Assembly: GCA_003339645.1 (NCBI GenBank)
Contig: QNUV01000041.1
Location: 310,001-374,000, forward strand
Origin: Microbacterium arborescens
GTDB taxonomy: Bacteria; Actinomycetota; Actinomycetes; Actinomycetales; Microbacteriaceae
Reading direction: 5' to 3'
DNA: 64,000 bases
The notes under the pieces were generated by a model. It had not been told where the DNA came from. It saw only the letters and a program-made list of their open reading frames with translations, and made no database searches. Both the position numbers and the translations under genes were made by a program. The first letter of the stretch is position 1. Every line of letters begins with the position of its first letter. This document shows positions 53,799 to 63,206 of this stretch, in pieces.

Positions 53799-54740
53799 TC
53801 AGGCGTCTCCCGCCGGCGATCGGTGGAGTCTCGCCCAACCGTCGGTGATGACGCGCCCGTAGAGGACGTCGGGCCCCAGGCGGCGAAGCTCCTCGGCGAG
53901 GCACTCGCGAAGCGTCCGACGGGGGAGGACGAGGTCGTGCGAGGGCTGGCCCGGCTGCGTCAGGGTCGCGTCGATGGTCGTGGTGCGCTCGAGCAGGACG
54001 TCGCCGCTCGGACGCTTCAGCCGCACGCTGCGGATGCCGTGCTCCCACTCCTCGCGGGGGGCGTACTGCCAGTTCACCGGCACGTCCAGCATGAGGCACA
54101 GCCACGCCGCGAGCAGCCCCGTCGACGGAGAGCTGCCGCTTCCGACGACCTCGACCTCGGTGACGGGGTCGTAGGGCGGCTGGTCGAGCACGGCGGCGAG
54201 CTGCTCGCGCCAATGGGTGAGGCGGGTCCACGCGAGGTCGGTGTCGCCGGGGGCGTAGCCGGTGCCGAGGGCGGCGAGCCGTCCGCTGTCATACGGCAGG
54301 GTGGCGGCGTCGGTGATGCGGCGCTGCGCGATGCGGCCGATGGGAGACTGCGAGGGGTCTGCCGGCGGGTGGTCGGGCCACCATGCCACGACGGGGGCGT
54401 CGGGGAGCAGCAGGCCCGTCACGAGCGCCTCGTCGTTGCTCGCGGCTCCGCCACTGGCGCGCAGGACGATGACCTCGCTCGCCCCGGCGTCTCCGCCGAC
54501 CCGGATCTGCGCATCGAGCTTCGATTCACCCTCGCGATTGGTGATCAGCACGATCACGCGCATCGGGTGCTCGCGCGATGCATCATTGGCCGCCTCGATC
54601 GCGTCCTCTTCGAGTCCGTGCGAGGTGGCGATGACGAGGGTCAGCACTCGCCCGAGAGCGACGGCGCCACCCTCCTCGCGCACGTTGACGAGTTCGCGGG
54701 CGATCTTCGACACCGTCGTGTCGGGCAGATCGACGATCAT
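53799..54740 (-). CDS. opcA: Glucose-6-phosphate dehydrogenase assembly protein OpcA
   Basis: Actinobacterial/cyanobacterial protein needed for full G6PDH activity; in cyanobacteria it is a redox-responsive activator. The 313-residue product begins IVDLPDTTVSKIARELVNVR and shows RVLTLVIATSHGLEEDAIEA, the PVVAWWPDHPPADPSQSPIG motif, LTHWREQLAAVLDQPPYDPV and a C-terminal QPSHDLVLPRRTLRECLAEE. The ATG overlaps the zwf stop by 4 nt (ATGA), matching its partner role. pgl starts 1 nt after its stop. Confidence 0.95.
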   Translation of the reverse strand: MIVDLPDTTVSKIARELVNVREEGGAVALGRVLTLVIATSHGLEEDAIEAANDASREHPMRVIVLITNREGESKLDAQIRVGGDAGASEVIVLRASGGAASNDEALVTGLLLPDAPVVAWWPDHPPADPSQSPIGRIAQRRITDAATLPYDSGRLAALGTGYAPGDTDLAWTRLTHWREQLAAVLDQPPYDPVTEVEVVGSGSSPSTGLLAAWLCLMLDVPVNWQYAPREEWEHGIRSVRLKRPSGDVLLERTTTIDATLTQPGQPSHDLVLPRRTLRECLAEELRRLGPDVLYGRVITDGWARLHRSPAGDA

Positions 54741-56284
54741 GGACGCCTCCAGACGCGGCCGTCGCGGGCCAGCAGTTCATCTGCGGAAGTGGGACCCCAG
54801 GAGCCGGGGGCGTACTGCTCGAGCGGACCGCCCTGCTTCGCCCAGAACTCCTCCACGGGGTCGAGGATGCGCCACGACAGCTCCACCTCTTCGTGGCGGG
54901 GGAACAGCGGCGGGTCGCCGAGGAGGACGTCGAGGATGAGGCGCTCGTACGCCTCCGGGCTCGACTCGGTGAACGCGTGACCGTAGCCGAAGTCCATCGT
55001 GACGTCGCGCACCTCGGTGGCCGCGCCGGGCACCTTCGACCCGAACCGGATCGTGACGCCTTCGTCCGGCTGAACCCGGATGACAAGGGCGTTCTGCCCG
55101 AGCTCGGTCGTCTGATTGCGCAGGAACAGGTGCTGCGGAGCACGCTTGAACACGACGGCGATCTCGGTCACGCGGCGACCCAGACGCTTGCCCGTCCGCA
55201 GATAGAACGGCACACCGGCCCAGCGACGCGTGGCGATGTCGACCTTGATGGCGGCGTACGTCTCGGTCGTCGACTCGGGGTCCATCCCGTCCTCGTCGAG
55301 GAAGCCGGTCACCTCCTCGCCGCCCTGCCAGCCACCGGCGTACTGCCCGCGGGCGGTCGCCGTCGACAGGTCGTCGGGGAGCTGGACGGCGGCGAGCACC
55401 TTCTCCTTCTCTGCGCGGAGGTGGTTCGCCTCCATCGAGATGGGCTCCTCCATCGCAGTGAGGGCGAGGAGCTGGAGGAGGTGGTTCTGGATGACGTCAC
55501 GCGCTGCGCCGATGCCGTCGTAGTACCCCGCACGACCGCCGACGCCGATGTCCTCGGCCATCGTGATCTGCACGTGGTCGACGTAGTTCGCGTTCCAGAT
55601 CGGCTCGAACATCTCGTTCGCGAAGCGCAGCGCGAGGATGTTCTGCACCGTCTCCTTGCCGAGGTAGTGGTCGATCCGGAAGATCGAATCCGCCGGGAAG
55701 GCCACCTCCAGCGCCGCATTGAGCTCGCGGGCCGTCTTCAGGTCGCTGCCGAACGGCTTCTCGATGACGACGCGTCGCCAGGTGTCGGCGTCGGCGTGCT
55801 CGTCGACCAGACCTGAGTCCTTCAGCTGCTTCGCGACGATCGGGAAGTCCTTCGGTGGGATCGACAGGTAGAACGCGTGGTTCCCCATCGTCCCGCGATC
55901 GACGTCGAGCTTCTCGACCGTCTCGCGCAACCGGCGGAAGGCGTCGGCGTCGCCGAACTCGCCCGAGACGAAGCGGATGCCCTGGAGGAGCTGCTTCCAC
56001 GTCTCCTCCCGGAACGGGGTACGGGCGTGCTGCTTCACCGCGGCGTGCACGACCTCGGCGAAGTCCTGGTCCTCCCAGTCGCGGCGGGCGAACCCGACGA
56101 GGGCGAACCCCGGGGGGAGCAATCCGCGATTGGCGAGGTCGTACACGGCGGGCATGAGCTTCTTGCGCGACAGGTCGCCGGTGACACCGAAGATCACCAG
56201 GGCGCTCGGCCCGGCGATGCGGTTCATGCGGCGGTCGTCGGGATCGCGCAGGGGGTTGTGGGCGCGCGAGATCTCCACGGTCAT
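54737..56284 (-). CDS. zwf: Glucose-6-phosphate 1-dehydrogenase
   Basis: First enzyme of the oxidative pentose-phosphate pathway, main NADPH source. The 515-residue protein has the nucleotide-binding LVIFGVTGDLSRKKLMPAVY, the catalytic RIDHYLGKETVQNILALRFA with the active-site histidine/lysine, EKPFGSDLKTARELN, and the C-terminal FYLRTGKRLGRRVTEIAVVF. It follows pgi by 13 nt and overlaps opcA by 4 nt. Confidence 0.97.
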   Translation of the reverse strand: MTVEISRAHNPLRDPDDRRMNRIAGPSALVIFGVTGDLSRKKLMPAVYDLANRGLLPPGFALVGFARRDWEDQDFAEVVHAAVKQHARTPFREETWKQLLQGIRFVSGEFGDADAFRRLRETVEKLDVDRGTMGNHAFYLSIPPKDFPIVAKQLKDSGLVDEHADADTWRRVVIEKPFGSDLKTARELNAALEVAFPADSIFRIDHYLGKETVQNILALRFANEMFEPIWNANYVDHVQITMAEDIGVGGRAGYYDGIGAARDVIQNHLLQLLALTAMEEPISMEANHLRAEKEKVLAAVQLPDDLSTATARGQYAGGWQGGEEVTGFLDEDGMDPESTTETYAAIKVDIATRRWAGVPFYLRTGKRLGRRVTEIAVVFKRAPQHLFLRNQTTELGQNALVIRVQPDEGVTIRFGSKVPGAATEVRDVTMDFGYGHAFTESSPEAYERLILDVLLGDPPLFPRHEEVELSWRILDPVEEFWAKQGGPLEQYAPGSWGPTSADELLARDGRVWRRP

Positions 56285-56297
56285 GGGAGGGGTCTTC

Positions 56298-57920
56298 CTA
56301 CTGGGCGGCTTCGAAAAGGGTGAGGACCTCGGTCGCGGGGTCCGTCAGGGTGAGTGTCACGACCGGCCGGCCGCGCCCGGCGAGGACTGCGGCGTCGCCG
56401 GAGGCCTGCGCCTCGATCAGTCGTCCGAACGTGAACGGGCGCCCCGGGATCTCGAGGTCGACGTCGGTGCGTTCGGTGATCTGGAGGAAGACGCCGTTGG
56501 CGGGGCCTCCCTTGTGATACTGGCCGGTGGAGTGCAGGAACCGCGGTCCCCATCCGAACGTGGTCGGGCGGCCGGAGTCCGCCGCGATCAGTTCGCGCAC
56601 GCCGGCCAGCTGCGGCACCGCCGTGCGATCGACGTAGGCCTGAACGGCGACGTAACCGTCGGCCGGCACGCTCCGCCACAGGTTCGCGAGAACGCCGGCG
56701 AGCGTGTGATCCGCAGCGAGCGACGGATCGGACACCCGCACCTCGACGCCGTTCTCGACGAACAGCGGCGCGGAGGCGGTGGGCTGGGCGTCGTCGAGCA
56801 GAGCGCGCGCGGCGGACTTCGCCGCTTCGACGTCGGGCTGGTCGAACGGGTTGATCCCGAGCAGGCGACCGGCGATCGCCGTGGCGTATTCCCAGACCAG
56901 GAACTGGGCGCCGAGCGAGCCGCTGACGAGCACCTCGCCCGGGTGCTGCTCGAGGATCTGGAAATGGACCGCGTCGCCGACGAGCCGCACGACCTGCAGG
57001 TCATTAGGCAGGAGGTCGAGCTCGGGGGAGAGCGGGGTGGCGACGACGGGCAGGATGCCGGTGCCGGCCTTCCCGGTCGACTCGGCGACCAGCTGCTCGA
57101 TCCAGTCGGGGAGTCCCACGATGTGGGTTCCGTCGCTGATGAGAGCCAGCTTGTCGCGGCGCGGTTCTCCACCCGCGATCGCCGCAGCGAGCACGAGAGC
57201 GGGGTTGCGACGGTCGTCGACCGCCACTTCGAGCAGGGTCGCGTCGGCTTCGTCGAGCAGCTGACCGATGTCGGCTCCGGCCAGGCCGGCCGGCACGAGC
57301 CCGAACGCGGTGAGCGCGGAGTACCGCCCTCCCACCGTCGGGTCGGCGGTGAACACGCGGTGTCCCGCCGCGCGCGCCTCGGCCTCGAGCGGCGAGCCCG
57401 GGTCGGTGACGACGACGATCCGGTCGGCGGGGTCGATGCCGAGGTCGCTCCACGCCGCGGCGAAGGCCCGCCGGGCAGCGTCGGTCTCGACGGTCGATCC
57501 GGACTTGGACGAGACGACGAGGACGGTCTCGGCGAGACCACCCGTCTCGGCGTCACCATCGATGGCCGCCAGGACCTGCCCGGGGGCGGTGGAGTCGAGG
57601 ATCGTGAGCGGCACCCCATGAGTGCGCGCGATCACCTCGGGCGCGAGCGACGAACCGCCCATCCCGGCGAGCACGACGCGCGTGATGCCGCGGGAGAGCA
57701 GCTCCGCGCGCAGCGCCTCGATCTCGGCGACCAGGGGGCGCGACACCGCTACGGCCTGCACCCAGCCGAGTCGACGAGACGCCTCGTCGGCGGCATCCGG
57801 ACCCCAGAGGGTCGCGTCACCCGCGGTGATGCCGCTCGCCACCAGATCGGCCACGAGCCGGGGCAGCGTCTGCTCGACGACGTCGGAGACGTGCCCCGAG
57901 ACGTGGATCTCGAAGCTCAA
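56298..57920 (-). CDS. pgi: Glucose-6-phosphate isomerase
   Basis: Links glycolysis to the pentose-phosphate pathway by interconverting glucose- and fructose-6-phosphate. The 540-residue protein is the divergent actinobacterial type: sugar-isomerase (SIS) fold with [87 protein letters not shown], and the end [20 protein letters not shown]. The TTG start overlaps the tal stop as TTGA, with GGAGAG upstream; family starts ([11 protein letters not shown]) agree. Placing pgi inside the pentose-phosphate operon fits recycling of fructose-6-phosphate. Confidence 0.94.
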   Translation of the reverse strand: MSFEIHVSGHVSDVVEQTLPRLVADLVASGITAGDATLWGPDAADEASRRLGWVQAVAVSRPLVAEIEALRAELLSRGITRVVLAGMGGSSLAPEVIARTHGVPLTILDSTAPGQVLAAIDGDAETGGLAETVLVVSSKSGSTVETDAARRAFAAAWSDLGIDPADRIVVVTDPGSPLEAEARAAGHRVFTADPTVGGRYSALTAFGLVPAGLAGADIGQLLDEADATLLEVAVDDRRNPALVLAAAIAGGEPRRDKLALISDGTHIVGLPDWIEQLVAESTGKAGTGILPVVATPLSPELDLLPNDLQVVRLVGDAVHFQILEQHPGEVLVSGSLGAQFLVWEYATAIAGRLLGINPFDQPDVEAAKSAARALLDDAQPTASAPLFVENGVEVRVSDPSLAADHTLAGVLANLWRSVPADGYVAVQAYVDRTAVPQLAGVRELIAADSGRPTTFGWGPRFLHSTGQYHKGGPANGVFLQITERTDVDLEIPGRPFTFGRLIEAQASGDAAVLAGRGRPVVTLTLTDPATEVLTLFEAAQ

Positions 57921-59023
57921 CGGGCGCTCTCCAGAGCCGCCGTCACCGTGCCCTGCAGGTCGTGCCAGGACGCGATGAACTTCTCGACGCCCTCGTCCTC
58001 GAGCAGCTGCGTGACATCGTCGAGGTCGATGCCGACGGCCGCGAGGTCGTCGAACACCTTGTGAGCGGCTTCGTACGCGCCGGTGACGGTGTCGCCCGAG
58101 ATCACGCCGTGGTCGAAGGTCGCATCGAGGGTCTTCTCGGGCATCGTGTTGACCGTGCCGGGAGCGACGAGCTCGGTGACGTAGAGGGTGTCCGGCAGTG
58201 CGGGATCCTTCACGCCGGTGGACGCCCACAGCGGACGCTGCAGGTTCGCGCCGGCGGCGACGAGGTCCTGCGCGCGCTGCTCGGCGAACTTCTTCTCGAA
58301 CAGCTCGTACGCCAGGCGCGCATTGGCGACACCGGCGAGCGACTTCAGCTCGTTGGCGGCATCCGATCCGATCGCGGAGAGACGCTTGTCGACCTCGGTG
58401 TCCACGCGGGAGACGAAGAACGACGCGACGGAGTGGATGCCGCCGAGGTCGATGCCCGCCTCGCGGGCTCGTTCGAGACCGGCGAGGTAGGCGTCGATGA
58501 CCTCGCTGTAGCGCTCGAGCGAGAAGATCAGCGTGACGTTGACGCTGATCCCGGCCGCGATCACCTCGGTGATCGCGGGCAGGCCCGCCTTGGTCGCGGG
58601 GATCTTGATGAGGACGTTCGGTCGGTCGACCGCGGCGGCGAGCTTCTTCGCCTCGGCGATCGTCGCGTCGGTGTCGTGTGCGAGGTCGGGGGAGACCTCG
58701 ATCGACACGCGGCCGTCGACGCCGCCGGTCTTGTCGAAGATCGGGCGGAAGATGTCGGACGCGTTGCGGACGTCCGTCGTCGTCAGCTCGAAGATCGTGT
58801 CGTCGGTCGATGCTCCGGCCTTGGCCTGGGCCTCGATGGCCTCCTCGTATCCGACGCCGGCGCTGATGGCGGCCTGGAAGATCGAGGGGTTCGTGGTCAC
58901 GCCGACGACGTTGCGCGTGTCGATGAGTTCCTGCAGGTTGCCGGTCGTGATGCGCTGGCGCGACAGGTCGTCGAGCCAGATGCTGACGCCGGCGTCGGAG
59001 AGGTCCTGGGTGGGCGTGCTCAT
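57917..59023 (-). CDS. tal: Transaldolase
   Basis: Transfers a dihydroxyacetone unit between sugar phosphates in the non-oxidative pentose-phosphate pathway. The 368-residue protein is the actinobacterial/plastid-type transaldolase: [56 protein letters not shown], the Schiff-base lysine in [54 protein letters not shown], and [20 protein letters not shown]. Overlaps tkt upstream by 4 nt (ATGA) and pgi downstream by 4 nt (TTGA). Confidence 0.96.
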   Translation of the reverse strand: MSTPTQDLSDAGVSIWLDDLSRQRITTGNLQELIDTRNVVGVTTNPSIFQAAISAGVGYEEAIEAQAKAGASTDDTIFELTTTDVRNASDIFRPIFDKTGGVDGRVSIEVSPDLAHDTDATIAEAKKLAAAVDRPNVLIKIPATKAGLPAITEVIAAGISVNVTLIFSLERYSEVIDAYLAGLERAREAGIDLGGIHSVASFFVSRVDTEVDKRLSAIGSDAANELKSLAGVANARLAYELFEKKFAEQRAQDLVAAGANLQRPLWASTGVKDPALPDTLYVTELVAPGTVNTMPEKTLDATFDHGVISGDTVTGAYEAAHKVFDDLAAVGIDLDDVTQLLEDEGVEKFIASWHDLQGTVTAALESAR

Positions 59024-61098
59024 GCGTTGTTCTCCTCAACGGTTGCGCGGGCGGCCGCGACGACGGCCTCGGTGGTGATTCCGAACTTCTCGAACAGGGT
59101 CTGGTAGTCGGCCGATGCACCGAAGTGGTCGATGCCGACCGAGCGTCCCGTGTCGCCGACGATCGAGCGCCACAGCGGGGTGGCGCCGGCCTCGACCGAC
59201 ACGCGCGCTCGAAGGGCGGAGGGCAGGACAGACTCGCGGTAAGCCTCGTCCTGCTCGGCGAACCACTCCAGCGACGGGGCGGAGACGACGCGCGCCTGGA
59301 TGCCGTCCGCCGCGAGAGCCTCGCGAGCCTCCACGGCCAGCTGAACCTCGGAACCGGTGGCGACGATGATGACGTCCGGCTGGCCGCCCTCGGCGTCGAC
59401 GAGCACGTATGCGCCCTTCGCCACGCCGTCGGTGGTCGCGAAGCCGTCTTCGCCGCGGGGGAAGACCGGGATGTTCTGACGGGTCAGGGCGATTCCGGCG
59501 GGTCCGGCCTGACGACGCAGCAGCTCGTGCCACGCCGCGGCGGTCTCGTTCGCGTCGGCCGGACGGACCACCGTGAAGTTGGGGATCAGGCGCAGCGACG
59601 AGATCTGCTCGATCGGCTGGTGGGTGGGGCCGTCCTCACCGAGGGCGATCGAGTCGTGCGTCCACACGTAGATCGAGGGGATGTTCATCAGGGCGGCCAG
59701 ACGCACCGCGGGGCGCATGTAGTCGCTGAAGATGAGGAACGTGCCGCCGAAGGCGCGCGTCTTGCCGTGCAGGACGATGCCGTTGACGATGGCGCCCATC
59801 GCGTGCTCGCGGATGCCGAAGTGCAGGACACGACCGTAGGGGTCGCCCGACCACTCGTGCGTGGACCACTCGGTGGGGATGAAGCTCTTGCCCGACTTGA
59901 TCGTCGTCAGGTTCGACTCGGCGAGGTCGGCGGAGCCGCCCCAGAGCTCGGGGAGCTGCTCGGCGAGGGCGTTGATGACCTGTCCACTCGCCGCGCGGGT
60001 CGAGACCGCCTTGCCCGCTTCGAATGCGGGGACGCTGACGTCGGCCGGAAGCTCGCCCGATTCGAGGCGGTCGAGCAGGGCCTTGCGCTCGGGGTTGGCC
60101 TCGGCCCACGCGTCGAACGACTTCTGCCATTCGGCGCGCTCCGCGGCGGCACGCTCGGCGAGGGCGCGGGTGTGGGCGATGACGTCGTCGGCGACCTCGA
60201 AGCTCTTCTCGGGATCGAACCCGAGGACCTTCTTGGTGGCGGCGAGCTCATCGGCGCCGAGCGCCGAGCCGTGGATCTTGCCGGTGTTCTGCTTGCCGGG
60301 CGCCGGCCAGCCGATGATCGTCTTGAGGACGATGAGCGAGGGCTTGTCGGTCTCGCCCTTCGCGGCCTCGATCGCGTCATAGAGCGCGGCGACGTCCTCG
60401 ACGTACTCGCCGGTGCTCTTCCAGTCGACCGTCTGGACGTGCCAGCCGTAGGCCTCGTACCGTGCGGCGACGTCCTCGGTGAAGGCGACGTTCGTGTCGT
60501 CCTCGATCGAGATCTGGTTCGCGTCGTAGATCGCGATCAGGTTGCCGAGCTGCTGGTGTCCGGCGAGCGAGCCGGCCTCGGCCGTGATGCCCTCCTGGAT
60601 GTCGCCGTCGCTGGCGATGACGTAGATGAAGTGATCGAAGGGGGAGGTGCCGGCCGGCGCCTCCGGGTCGAAGAGGCCGCGTTCGTAGCGAGCCGCGTAG
60701 GCGAAGCCGACGGACGTCGCCAGACCCTGACCGAGGGGACCGGTCGTGATTTCAACGCCCTTGGTGTGGCCGTACTCGGGGTGTCCCGGAGTCAGCGAGC
60801 CCCACGTGCGCAGCGCCTTCAGGTCGTCGAGCTCGAGCCCGAACCCGCCCAGGTAGAGCTGGACGTACTGCGTGAGCGACGAGTGACCCGCCGACAGGAT
60901 GAAGCGGTCGCGCCCGAGCCAGTCGGTGTCGGTGGGGTCGTGCCGCAGCACGCGCTGATACAGCAGGTAGGCGGCCGGGGCGAGGCTCATGGCCGTCCCC
61001 GGGTGGCCGTTGCCCACCTTCTCCACCGCATCCGCGGCCAGGACGCGGGCGGTGTCCACCGCGCGCCGATCGATCTCGTCCCAACGAAGTTCCGACAC
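59020..61098 (-). CDS. tkt: Transketolase
   Basis: Thiamine-diphosphate enzyme that transfers two-carbon units in the pentose-phosphate pathway. The 692-residue protein has [40 protein letters not shown], the TPP/Mg motif [33 protein letters not shown], the pyrimidine domain [40 protein letters not shown] and [23 protein letters not shown] 61098 follows AAAGG and gives the family start [20 protein letters not shown]. The long open frame upstream on this strand is a shadow of ctaB. It is the first gene of the operon. Confidence 0.97.
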   Translation of the reverse strand: MSELRWDEIDRRAVDTARVLAADAVEKVGNGHPGTAMSLAPAAYLLYQRVLRHDPTDTDWLGRDRFILSAGHSSLTQYVQLYLGGFGLELDDLKALRTWGSLTPGHPEYGHTKGVEITTGPLGQGLATSVGFAYAARYERGLFDPEAPAGTSPFDHFIYVIASDGDIQEGITAEAGSLAGHQQLGNLIAIYDANQISIEDDTNVAFTEDVAARYEAYGWHVQTVDWKSTGEYVEDVAALYDAIEAAKGETDKPSLIVLKTIIGWPAPGKQNTGKIHGSALGADELAATKKVLGFDPEKSFEVADDVIAHTRALAERAAAERAEWQKSFDAWAEANPERKALLDRLESGELPADVSVPAFEAGKAVSTRAASGQVINALAEQLPELWGGSADLAESNLTTIKSGKSFIPTEWSTHEWSGDPYGRVLHFGIREHAMGAIVNGIVLHGKTRAFGGTFLIFSDYMRPAVRLAALMNIPSIYVWTHDSIALGEDGPTHQPIEQISSLRLIPNFTVVRPADANETAAAWHELLRRQAGPAGIALTRQNIPVFPRGEDGFATTDGVAKGAYVLVDAEGGQPDVIIVATGSEVQLAVEAREALAADGIQARVVSAPSLEWFAEQDEAYRESVLPSALRARVSVEAGATPLWRSIVGDTGRSVGIDHFGASADYQTLFEKFGITTEAVVAAARATVEENNA

Positions 61099-61186
61099 TC
61101 GGTCGCCTTTCTCGAGAAGCAGCGCCTGCGCATGCCGCTCCGCAGTCAGGAAGGGAGGGTTTCGGCGCCGGCGCGCGTATGTCTTC

Positions 61187-61192
61187 AGCATA
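61187..61192 (-). promoter_or_regulatory. Putative -10 element of the tkt operon
   Basis: Minus-strand TATGCT about 90 nt before the tkt GTG. No clear -35. The gap to the divergent ctaB (222 nt) holds both promoters and nothing else recognised. Confidence 0.35.
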
Positions 61193-61280
61193 GCGATCAC
61201 GTCAGGCGCCCGGGGCGCGGACGTCGTCTTGTGACGGCGTGCAGCAGCCGCCTCCCGGAGGCCCCGCTCGGGGGATGCCC

Positions 61281-61286
61281 TAGACT
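61281..61286 (+). promoter_or_regulatory. Putative -10 element of ctaB
   Basis: TAGACT, 34 nt before ATG 61321, which has GGGGAG as Shine-Dalgarno (61313-61318). Confidence 0.4.
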
Positions 61287-61320
61287 GGACAGGTTCACAG
61301 CGGGTGAGATGCGGGGAGCG

Positions 61321-62253
61321 ATGGACATCACGACGACTGCGGGTTCGGCCTCTGTCGACACTTCTCGCGGCACGTCCTTCGGTGCCACGGTGCGCGCCTA
61401 CGTCGCGCTGACGAAGCCCCGCGTGCTCGAGCTGCTGCTCGTGACGACCGTCCCGGTCATGATCCTCGCCGCCGGTGGCCTGCCGAACCTGTGGCTGGTC
61501 CTGGCGACCGTGGTCGGGGGAGCGATGAGCGCGGGATCCGCTGCCGCGTTCAACATGTACCTCGATCGCGACATCGATGCGCACATGAAGCGCACGGAGA
61601 ATCGCCCCATCGTGACGGGCGAGGTGTCGGCTCGGGGTGCGCTCATCTTCGCGTGGACCCTCGCCGTGGCATCCACCGTCTGGCTCGCCGTCACGACGAA
61701 CTGGGTCGCGGCATCCCTCAGCGTCTTCGCGATCTTCTTCTACGTCGTGATCTACACGATGATCCTCAAGCGCCGCACCGAGCAGAACATCGTCTGGGGC
61801 GGCATCGCGGGGTGCTTCCCGGTCGTGATCGGCTGGTCCGCCGTGACCGGCTCGCTCTCCTGGGCGGCGCTGATCCTCTTCGTCCTCGTCTTCCTCTGGA
61901 CGCCGCCGCACTACTGGCCGCTGTCGATGAAGTACAAGAACGACTACGACGAGGTCGACGTCCCCATGCTCGGCGCCACCCGCAACGGCTCTCAGGTCGG
62001 TCTGCAGGTCATCCTCTACGCGTGGGCAACAGTGGCGTGCTCGCTGCTGCTCATCCCGGTCGCGCCCATGGGGCTCGTCTACAGCGTGTCGGCGATCGTC
62101 TTCGGCGGGTGGTTCCTGTACGAGTCGCACCGCCTGTACAACCGCGCCGTCCGTGGCGAGCAGGCTCGCCCGATGCGCGTGTTCCACGCGTCGATCACCT
62201 ACCTGACGCTCGTCTTCGTCGCCATCGCGGTCGACCCGCTGCTGCCCTTCTGA
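61321..62253 (+). CDS. ctaB: Protohaem IX farnesyltransferase (haem O synthase) CtaB
   Basis: UbiA-family membrane prenyltransferase that adds a farnesyl group to haem b, giving haem O for the aa3 oxidase. The 310-residue protein has about nine helices and both Asp-rich metal motifs: [20 protein letters not shown] and the second loop [18 protein letters not shown], plus [35 protein letters not shown] opens the first helix. ATG 61321 has a good Shine-Dalgarno. It is divergent from tkt; a 73-bp repeat array and a terminator follow. ctaA, the next enzyme in haem A synthesis, is convergent 1 kb away. Confidence 0.96.
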   Translation: MDITTTAGSASVDTSRGTSFGATVRAYVALTKPRVLELLLVTTVPVMILAAGGLPNLWLVLATVVGGAMSAGSAAAFNMYLDRDIDAHMKRTENRPIVTGEVSARGALIFAWTLAVASTVWLAVTTNWVAASLSVFAIFFYVVIYTMILKRRTEQNIVWGGIAGCFPVVIGWSAVTGSLSWAALILFVLVFLWTPPHYWPLSMKYKNDYDEVDVPMLGATRNGSQVGLQVILYAWATVACSLLLIPVAPMGLVYSVSAIVFGGWFLYESHRLYNRAVRGEQARPMRVFHASITYLTLVFVAIAVDPLLPF

Positions 62254-62276
62254 CACCGGCGCCCGCCCGCCCTGCG

Positions 62277-62482
62277 GGGCTCGCTGGGCAGTTGGTGCCC
62301 CTTCGGGGAGTGGGTTGGGGCGTGTGCTGCCAGGTGAGCTCGCTGGGTTGGGCTCGCTGGGCAGTTGGTGCCCCTTCGGGGAGTGGGTTGGGGCGTGTGT
62401 TGCCAGGGGCGCTCGCGGGGTTGGGCTCGCTGGGCAGTTGGTCCCCTTCGAGGCGTGGGTTGGGGCGTCCGCTGCCAGGTGA
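62277..62482. repeat. 73-bp tandem repeat, almost three copies
   Basis: Copies start at 62277, 62350 and 62423, each with GGGCTCGCTGGGCAGTTGGT, then CCCCTTCGGGG, GTGGGTTGGGGCGT and GCTGCCAG or GTTGCCAG. Copies 1 and 2 differ at only a few positions; copy 3 lacks one G (shifting it by one), has CGAGGC for CGGGGAG and ends after about 60 nt. Each unit contains the small hairpin CCCC-TTC-GGGG. The array starts 24 nt after ctaB. Confidence 0.85.
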
Positions 62483-62559
62483 CGTTGCCCGGAGCGGGGG
62501 CCCGGCAGCGTCTTCGGGGGCCAGCAGGGGTGCGCTGAGAACTGAGCAGAGCGTGCAGA

Positions 62560-62611
62560 ACGGCCGCCCTCCTGACTCCCGGTGAGCCCGGGCGGTGAGG
62601 AGGGCGGCCGT
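62560..62611. terminator. Bidirectional terminator between ctaB and the small membrane-protein gene
   Basis: Perfect 14-bp arms ACGGCCGCCCTCCT (62560-62573) and AGGAGGGCGGCCGT (62598-62611) enclosing 24 nt that can form a second small hairpin (CCCGG/CCGGG region). It lies 21 nt after the stop of the minus-strand gene and beyond the repeat array for ctaB. Confidence 0.75.
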
Positions 62612-62632
62612 CCTGAACGAGTGCGGCGGTGG

Positions 62633-63127
62633 TCAGCGCTGCTGCGCGTCGCCGGCCGGCGATTCCAGCGTCGAGGTCGTCGCCGGGTCGGGCGCCGAGG
62701 TGTCGGCGGCGCGAACCGCGGTGGTCTCGGTCGAGACGGGCGTCCCCGAGGCCGCGAGCTCCGAGCTGGCGGTCTCCGACGCCACGGGCGCCGCGACGAC
62801 GGGCTCCGCTGCGGCGGGCACCGCGGTGTGGTGCTCCTGCTGCGCGCCGGCGCCGCGAACAGCAGCGGAGAGGACCGAGCTCAGCGCCGCGGTGGCGAGG
62901 GCGAGGGCCAGACCGACGACACCGGCACCCAGCAGGATGCCGCCGAAGACGCCCCAGATCTGGCCGACGTAGACGTCGACACCCGTGGCGGTGTTGTCGA
63001 GAATGGTCGCCTCCATGTGGCTGAGCTTCTCGACCAGGACATAGGTGCCACCGCCGATCGCGGCAACCGATCCGGCAACGAGAATCCAGAACGGGATGCT
63101 GCGGACAATGCGGGGGTGAACGCTCAT
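62633..63127 (-). CDS. Small membrane protein with Ala/Ser/Thr-rich tail
   Basis: A 164-residue protein of unknown function. Two membrane helices (about 11-33, FWILVAGSVAAIGGGTYVLV, and about 55-90, GQIWGVFGGILLGAGVVGLA) enclose a short loop (EATILDNTATGVDVY). A long low-complexity cytoplasmic tail (95-164) is rich in Ala, Val, Thr, Ser and Glu. Homologues in this genus are, as I recall, often called dinucleotide-utilizing enzyme, which the sequence does not support. It is 79 nt downstream of ctaA on the same strand and could be co-transcribed, but no functional tie is visible. Confidence 0.72.
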   Translation of the reverse strand: MSVHPRIVRSIPFWILVAGSVAAIGGGTYVLVEKLSHMEATILDNTATGVDVYVGQIWGVFGGILLGAGVVGLALALATAALSSVLSAAVRGAGAQQEHHTAVPAAAEPVVAAPVASETASSELAASGTPVSTETTAVRAADTSAPDPATTSTLESPAGDAQQR

Positions 63128-63206
63128 GGTGCTCCTTCGTGTCGCGACCGCTGTCGGCGGCCTCGAACACTCTGGGGGATCGACCTCTGCGTGCCCCTTC
63201 CGAAGC

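Larger units (their letters stand above)
62254..62632. other. Non-coding region between ctaB and the convergent membrane-protein gene
   Basis: This 379-nt gap carries a 73-bp tandem repeat (62277-62482) and a 14-bp terminator stem (62560-62611). I see no supported gene in it on either strand; the remaining sequence is G-rich on the plus strand with no other recognised signal. Confidence 0.8.

Noticed and set aside
57921-59120. N-terminal extension of pgi over tal in another frame
   Set aside because: The extension is Arg-rich shadow sequence; the TTG at 57920 has a Shine-Dalgarno and the isomerase homology starts there.
59125-61320. Long plus-strand frame leading into ctaB, which would make CtaB a 1042-residue fusion
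   Set aside because: The first 730 codons are antisense to tkt and the homology to CtaB begins at ATG 61321 with a Shine-Dalgarno just upstream.
61099-62256. Upstream extension of transketolase on the minus strand
   Set aside because: It is antisense to ctaB. The transketolase family start matches GTG 61098.
62277-62482. CRISPR array
   Set aside because: The 73-bp units are contiguous with no variable spacers and no cas genes lie nearby.
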